Assembly (NCBI GenBank): GCA_026932235.1
Contig: JAIXKR010000050.1
Location: 1 to 35,581, forward strand
DNA length: 35,581 nucleotides
DNA from: Burkholderiales bacterium
GTDB taxonomy: Bacteria > Pseudomonadota > Gammaproteobacteria > Burkholderiales > Burkholderiaceae_C
Direction: 5' to 3'
A program made the position numbers and the translations under genes. Positions 32,260 through 35,581 of this stretch are shown one piece after another. The notes beneath the pieces are model-generated. The model worked only from the letters and a program-made list of their open reading frames with translations. It was not told where the DNA came from and did not search any database. The first letter of the stretch is position 1. The number at the start of each line of letters is the position of its first letter.

Positions 32260-34134
32260 TCACGGCGCCCGGAACTCCGGCACCACGACCGCCAACGCCG
32301 TCCGCACGGCCTCATCGTCCGGCGCCGCGCCGGGACGCCGGGCAAGCTCGAGCAGCCCCTCGATCGGCCCGTGCGTGTTCGTCAGGCGCGCGATGCGCAG
32401 GCGCTCGACCGCGGTGGGCAGCGTCGCGTCGGCATCGGCCAGCAGTTCCTCGTAGAGCTTCTCGCCCGGACGCAGGCCGGTGAAGACGATGGGGATCTCC
32501 TGCGGCGTGTGGCCGGCCATGCGGATGAGGTCGCGCGCGAGGTCGGCGATCCTCACCGGCTGGCCCATGTCGAGCACCAGCACCTGGCCGCTCTCGCCGA
32601 TGGCCGCGGCCTGCAGCACGAGGCGCGCGGCCTCGGGGATGGTCATGAAGTAGCGGATGATCTCCGGGTGCGTGACGGTGACGGGCCCGCCGCGCGCGAT
32701 CTGCGCCTTGAACTTGGGGATGACGCTGCCGCTGGAACCCAGCACGTTGCCGAAGCGCACCGCGATGAAGCGCGTGCCGGCAAAGCGCGGCACGAGCGCG
32801 GAGAGCGCCATCTCGGCGGCGCGCTTGCTCGCCCCCATCACGTTGGTCGGGTTGACGGCCTTGTCGGTGCTGATGAGGACGAAGCGCGACACGCCGGCCT
32901 CGGCGGCGGCGAGCGCGGCGTTCCAGGTGCCCAGGGTGTTGTTGCGCAGCGCGGCGAAGGCGTTGTGGTCCTCCATCAGCGGCACGTGCTTGTAGGCGGC
33001 GGCGTGCAGCACGAGCTGCGGGCGCCAGCGGGCGAGGATCTGGCGCATCTGGGCCAGGTCGCGCACGTCGCCGATGAGGCGCACGAGTTCGATCGCCGGA
33101 TGGCTGGCCGAGAGTTCCTGCTCGATCGTGTAGAGGTTGAATTCGCTCAGCTCGACGAGTACGAGGCGCAGCGGCGCGTAGCGCGCGAGCTGGCGGCAGA
33201 GCTCGCTGCCGATGCTGCCGCCGGCGCCGGTGACGAGCACGGTGGCGCCGCGCAGGATGTCGGCGATGCCGGCCTCGTCGAGCTGCACCGGCGCGCGCCC
33301 GAGCAGGTCCTCGGGCTCGATGCGGCGCAGGCGCTCCAGGCTGCGGCCCTCGCGCAGCTCCTCGATCGTCGGCACCGTGAGCACCGGCAGCCCGGTGTCG
33401 GAGGCGAGCTCGAGCGCGCGGCGGCGCTGCTCGGGCGTGGCCGAGGGCAGCGCGACGATGACGTGCGTGGCGGTGCCGCGCAGCACCGGGTCGGCGATGG
33501 CGGCCAGGGGCCCGAGCACGCGCACGTCGCCGATGCGCGTGCCCTGCTTTCCCGGGTCGTCGTCGAGCAGGCCCAGCACCGCCCAGCCCTGCTCGTGGAT
33601 GCCGGCGAGCATCATGCGTGCCGCAGCGCCCGCGCCCATGACGATGGCGCGGCGCGCGCGCGCGGCGTCGACCGCGGTGTGCAGGCGCAGCTGTTCCCAC
33701 AGCATGCGGTAGACGATGCGCACGAGCACCAGGCCCATCAGCGTGACGACGGGGTGCAGCGCCAGCACCGCACGCGGCACCTCGCGCAGGCCCGCGCCCA
33801 TCACCAGCGCCGCGGCCAGCGTGCCGACGACGAAACAGGCCAGCGTCAGCCGCTGCACTTCGGCGAAGCCCGTGAAGCGCCAGAGGTTGTGCGGCAGCCG
33901 CAGTGCCGCCAGCGCGAGCAGGTAGAGCAGCACGACGGCGGCGAGCACCGCACCGTCGTAGCCCGGGCGCGCGCTCAGCCAGCGCTCGAAACCCAGGCGG
34001 AAGAGGTAGGTGGCGTTCCAGGCGAGCACGACGACGAGCGCGTCGACGAGCAGCGACAGCGGCACGCGATGCGGACGCAGCCGCGCCAGCAGCGCGTCCA
34101 GGCGCTGCCAGGCGGCGAGCGCTGCCGGCCTCAT
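32260..34134 (-). CDS. CapD/WbpM-type membrane nucleotide-sugar 4,6-dehydratase
   Basis: A 624-residue protein with four N-terminal transmembrane helices (about 20-130), a first Rossmann-like region (AIVMGAGAAARMML, about 158) and a catalytic SDR domain with VLVTGAGGSIGSELCRQL (about 287), GDVRD, HAAAYKHVPLME, STDKAVNPTNVMGASKR and RFGNVLGSSGSVIP. These are the hallmarks of long-form UDP-GlcNAc C6-dehydratases such as WbpM/CapD, which make 4-keto-6-deoxy sugars for QuiNAc, FucNAc or bacillosamine. ATG 34134 overlaps the upstream stop (ATGA). It works with the adjacent phosphoglycosyl transferase and DegT aminotransferase in making amino-deoxy sugars for a surface glycan. Confidence 0.93.
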   Translation of the reverse strand: MRPAALAAWQRLDALLARLRPHRVPLSLLVDALVVVLAWNATYLFRLGFERWLSARPGYDGAVLAAVVLLYLLALAALRLPHNLWRFTGFAEVQRLTLACFVVGTLAAALVMGAGLREVPRAVLALHPVVTLMGLVLVRIVYRMLWEQLRLHTAVDAARARRAIVMGAGAAARMMLAGIHEQGWAVLGLLDDDPGKQGTRIGDVRVLGPLAAIADPVLRGTATHVIVALPSATPEQRRRALELASDTGLPVLTVPTIEELREGRSLERLRRIEPEDLLGRAPVQLDEAGIADILRGATVLVTGAGGSIGSELCRQLARYAPLRLVLVELSEFNLYTIEQELSASHPAIELVRLIGDVRDLAQMRQILARWRPQLVLHAAAYKHVPLMEDHNAFAALRNNTLGTWNAALAAAEAGVSRFVLISTDKAVNPTNVMGASKRAAEMALSALVPRFAGTRFIAVRFGNVLGSSGSVIPKFKAQIARGGPVTVTHPEIIRYFMTIPEAARLVLQAAAIGESGQVLVLDMGQPVRIADLARDLIRMAGHTPQEIPIVFTGLRPGEKLYEELLADADATLPTAVERLRIARLTNTHGPIEGLLELARRPGAAPDDEAVRTALAVVVPEFRAP

Positions 34135-34745
34135 GCGCCCTGCTCCCGGCGCAGGCCGAGCAGCGCGCCAAGCGTGCGCGCGATGACGCCGAGGTCGCTC
34201 CACAGCGTGGCGCGTTCGGCGTAGTCGACGGCGGCCTGCAGCTTTCGCGGCAGGATGCGCTCGACGTACTCGCGCTCGGGGTCGGCGGCGGCGGCCAGCA
34301 ACGCCGCCTCGTCCAGGTGCAGCAGCGAAGAGGGGTCGGTGATTCCCGGGCGCAGCGCCAGCGCGCGCGCGCGCAGCGCCGGCGGATAGTGCTGCACGTA
34401 CTTCGGCACCTCGGGCCGCGGGCCGACCAGGCTCATGTGTCCTTGCAGCACGTCGATGAGCTGCGGCAGTTCATCGAGCCGCGTGCGGCGCAGCCAGCGG
34501 CCACTGCGCGTGATGCGCGCGTCCGCGCCCACGGTCAGCGGCGGCCCGAGCGCGGCGGCATCGGCGACCATGCTGCGGAACTTGTGGATGCGAAAGAGGC
34601 GCCCGAAGCGGCCGACGCGCGCCTGGCGAAAGAACACCGGCCCGGGCGAATCGAGCCGGACGATGAGCGCGAGCACGAGCAGCAGCGGCGACAGCAGCAC
34701 GAGGGCCAGCGCCGCGCCGAATACATCGAAGGCGCGCTTGGGCAT
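34131..34745 (-). CDS. Initiating phosphoglycosyl transferase (PglC/WcaJ sugar-transferase family)
   Basis: A 204-residue monotopic enzyme: an N-terminal hydrophobic re-entrant segment (FDVFGAALALVLLSPLLLVLALIV), then SPGPVFFRQARVGRFGRLFRIHKFRSM with the basic FRxxRVG/KFRSM motifs, TRLDELPQLIDVLQGHMSLVGPRPE (the catalytic DE and the VGPRPE loop), and PGITDPSS. It transfers a sugar phosphate to undecaprenyl phosphate to start glycan assembly. The length matches the minimal PglC type. It is encoded just before, and overlaps, the dehydratase that probably makes its sugar donor. Confidence 0.93.
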   Translation of the reverse strand: MPKRAFDVFGAALALVLLSPLLLVLALIVRLDSPGPVFFRQARVGRFGRLFRIHKFRSMVADAAALGPPLTVGADARITRSGRWLRRTRLDELPQLIDVLQGHMSLVGPRPEVPKYVQHYPPALRARALALRPGITDPSSLLHLDEAALLAAAADPEREYVERILPRKLQAAVDYAERATLWSDLGVIARTLGALLGLRREQGA

Positions 34746-34767
34746 GGGCGCGAGAGCACCGAGGGCC

Positions 34768-35331
34768 TCAGTCCGCAGGCGGGTCGACGCCGTCGAAGAC
34801 CTGCGCCAGCGGCACGCTGCAGCCGATGCTGGCGGCTTCCAGCAGCGGGCCCGCGCTCATGTCGTGCAGCACCCAGTGCCCCTCGTCGTTGCGCCGGAAG
34901 CCTTCCACGCTGCGCGTCTCGGGGTCGATGAGGATGTACTCGCGCAGCGAGCTCAGGCGCCGGTAGACGGCGAACTTGACGCCGCGGTCATAGGCCTGGG
35001 TCGTGGGCGACAAGACCTCGACGACCAGGATCGGGGCGCGGAAGATCATCTCGGTGGCCAAGTCGCCGCGGTCGCAGGTGACCATGAGGTCGGGGTAGAA
35101 GACCGCGTCGCCCTCGACCTGCAGCTTCATGCCCTCGGAAAAGACGCGGCAGGGGGAACCGGCCAGATGATTGCCAAAGTGGCGCGAGAGGTTGGCGACC
35201 ACGCAGCCATGCGCACGCCGCGCCCCGACCATGGCGAAGACCTCGCCCCGGAAGTACTCGTTCTTCCCCGGCTGCTGGTTCTCCCAGGCCAGATAGTCGT
35301 CCAGACTCATGTGCTGCTGCGCCTGGGCCAT
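34768..35331 (-). CDS. Uma2 (DUF820) family protein
   Basis: A 187-residue protein with the Uma2 restriction-endonuclease-like fold: MSLDDYLAWENQ, the FRGEVFAM segment, VFYPDLMVTCD and PILVVEVLSPTTQAYDRGVKFAVYRRLSSLREYILID, giving the PD-(D/E)xK-like acidic/Lys set (D, E-V-L-S, K). ATG 35331 is chosen because GGAGG sits eight bases upstream; GTG 35340 overlaps that GGAGG. The family is abundant in cyanobacteria and some proteobacteria; its function is not established. It sits as an apparent insertion between two sugar-biosynthesis genes. Confidence 0.88.
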   Translation of the reverse strand: MAQAQQHMSLDDYLAWENQQPGKNEYFRGEVFAMVGARRAHGCVVANLSRHFGNHLAGSPCRVFSEGMKLQVEGDAVFYPDLMVTCDRGDLATEMIFRAPILVVEVLSPTTQAYDRGVKFAVYRRLSSLREYILIDPETRSVEGFRRNDEGHWVLHDMSAGPLLEAASIGCSVPLAQVFDGVDPPAD

Positions 35332-35381
35332 CGTCGTCACCTCCGCAGCCGCGATTGTGCCGCCGGGCCCGCGCCGCCGGC

Positions 35382-35581
35382 TCAGGCCTGCAGCAGCGCG
35401 CGCACGGCCTCGAGCACGCGCTCGACGTCGGCATCGCTCATGCGCGTGTAGATGGGCAGGCTCACCAGGCCCTCGTAGGCGCGCTGGCTGTGGGGGAACT
35501 GCTCCGGGCGCAGCGCGTAGCGCGCACGCCAGTAGGGGTGCAGGTGCAGCGGGATGTAGTGCACGCTGCAGCCGATGCCGC
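35382..35581 (-). CDS. DegT/DnrJ/EryC1-family aminotransferase, C-terminus only
   Basis: About 66 residues of the C-terminus are visible: GIGCSVHYIPLHLHPYWR, then LPIYTRMSDADVERVLEAVRALL. The VHYIPLHLHP segment and the LPIYxxMSDADVxxV ending are typical of PLP-dependent sugar aminotransferases (PglE/WecE type) that aminate 4-keto-6-deoxy sugars. It fits downstream of the CapD-like dehydratase in the pathway. The rest, including the PLP lysine, lies outside the window. Confidence 0.9.
   Translation of the reverse strand, partial: GIGCSVHYIPLHLHPYWRARYALRPEQFPHSQRAYEGLVSLPIYTRMSDADVERVLEAVRALLQA

Noticed and set aside
1-35581. CRISPR arrays, tRNA or rRNA genes, complete insertion sequences or prophage
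   Set aside because: No regularly spaced repeats, no tRNA-like cloverleaf, no rRNA sequence, and no transposase or integrase apart from the truncated TnpB-like protein were seen on reading.

Overview
The window is high-GC DNA with Burkholderiales-type betaproteobacterial gene order: yceD-rpmF-plsX, then a divergent YceF-type maf followed by an RsmI-like methylase, then an RhlE helicase. A Rubrivivax/Leptothrix/Azohydromonas-like host is plausible, but the genus cannot be fixed from the sequence alone.

Layout. 1-4.6 kb is housekeeping: plsX (cut by the window edge), rpmF, yceD, maf, a tetrapyrrole-methylase-family methyltransferase and rhlE. 4.8-8.1 kb (+ strand) holds two GT2 glycosyltransferases and an O-antigen-ligase-family protein, joined by 4-bp stop/start overlaps. 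8.1-20.4 kb (- strand) is one tightly packed run. In transcription order it contains a small TnpB-like protein without a nuclease domain, two type I secretion ABC transporters, an HlyD adaptor, a TolC-like channel, a cyclophilin-like lipoprotein, an ABC-2 polysaccharide exporter (permease plus Wzt-like ATPase), a GNAT-type protein and a PIG-L deacetylase. Upstream of it, 20.8-25.6 kb (-) encodes a 1586-residue, apparently cysteine-free RTX/S-layer-like protein closed by a strong UUCG-loop terminator. 26.0-31.1 kb (-) is a three-gene unit: FecR-domain protein, CHASE2/class III cyclase, and a TPR plus beta-barrel (Slam-like) outer membrane protein. It is divergent from a Crp-type regulator (+). 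31.9-35.6 kb has a DUF433 antitoxin next to a toxin stub, then a polysaccharide block: CapD/WbpM-like dehydratase, phosphoglycosyl transferase, a Uma2 protein and the C-terminus of a DegT aminotransferase.

How it may work together. The type I system most likely exports the adjacent giant RTX/S-layer-like protein. The neighbouring O-antigen synthesis and export genes could supply the surface polysaccharide that anchors it, as in Caulobacter RsaA (inference by analogy). A perfect TGTGA-N6-TCACA palindrome lies upstream of the RTX gene, and a near-perfect copy lies between fecR and crp. The Crp-type protein encoded here keeps the E. coli-like RExxxR recognition helix, so a local regulon is likely. 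However, its cAMP pocket lacks the usual Arg-Ser pair, and the linked cyclase lacks several base-binding and catalytic residues, so the signal may not be cAMP.

Most unusual items: (1) the TnpB-derived protein with no RuvC domain, at the head of the secretion operon with a perfect 11-bp dyad over its start codon and putative -10; (2) the Crp-box circuit around the S-layer-like gene; (3) the FecR/TbpB-like-barrel plus Slam-like pair; (4) two complete T1SS ABC transporters in tandem.
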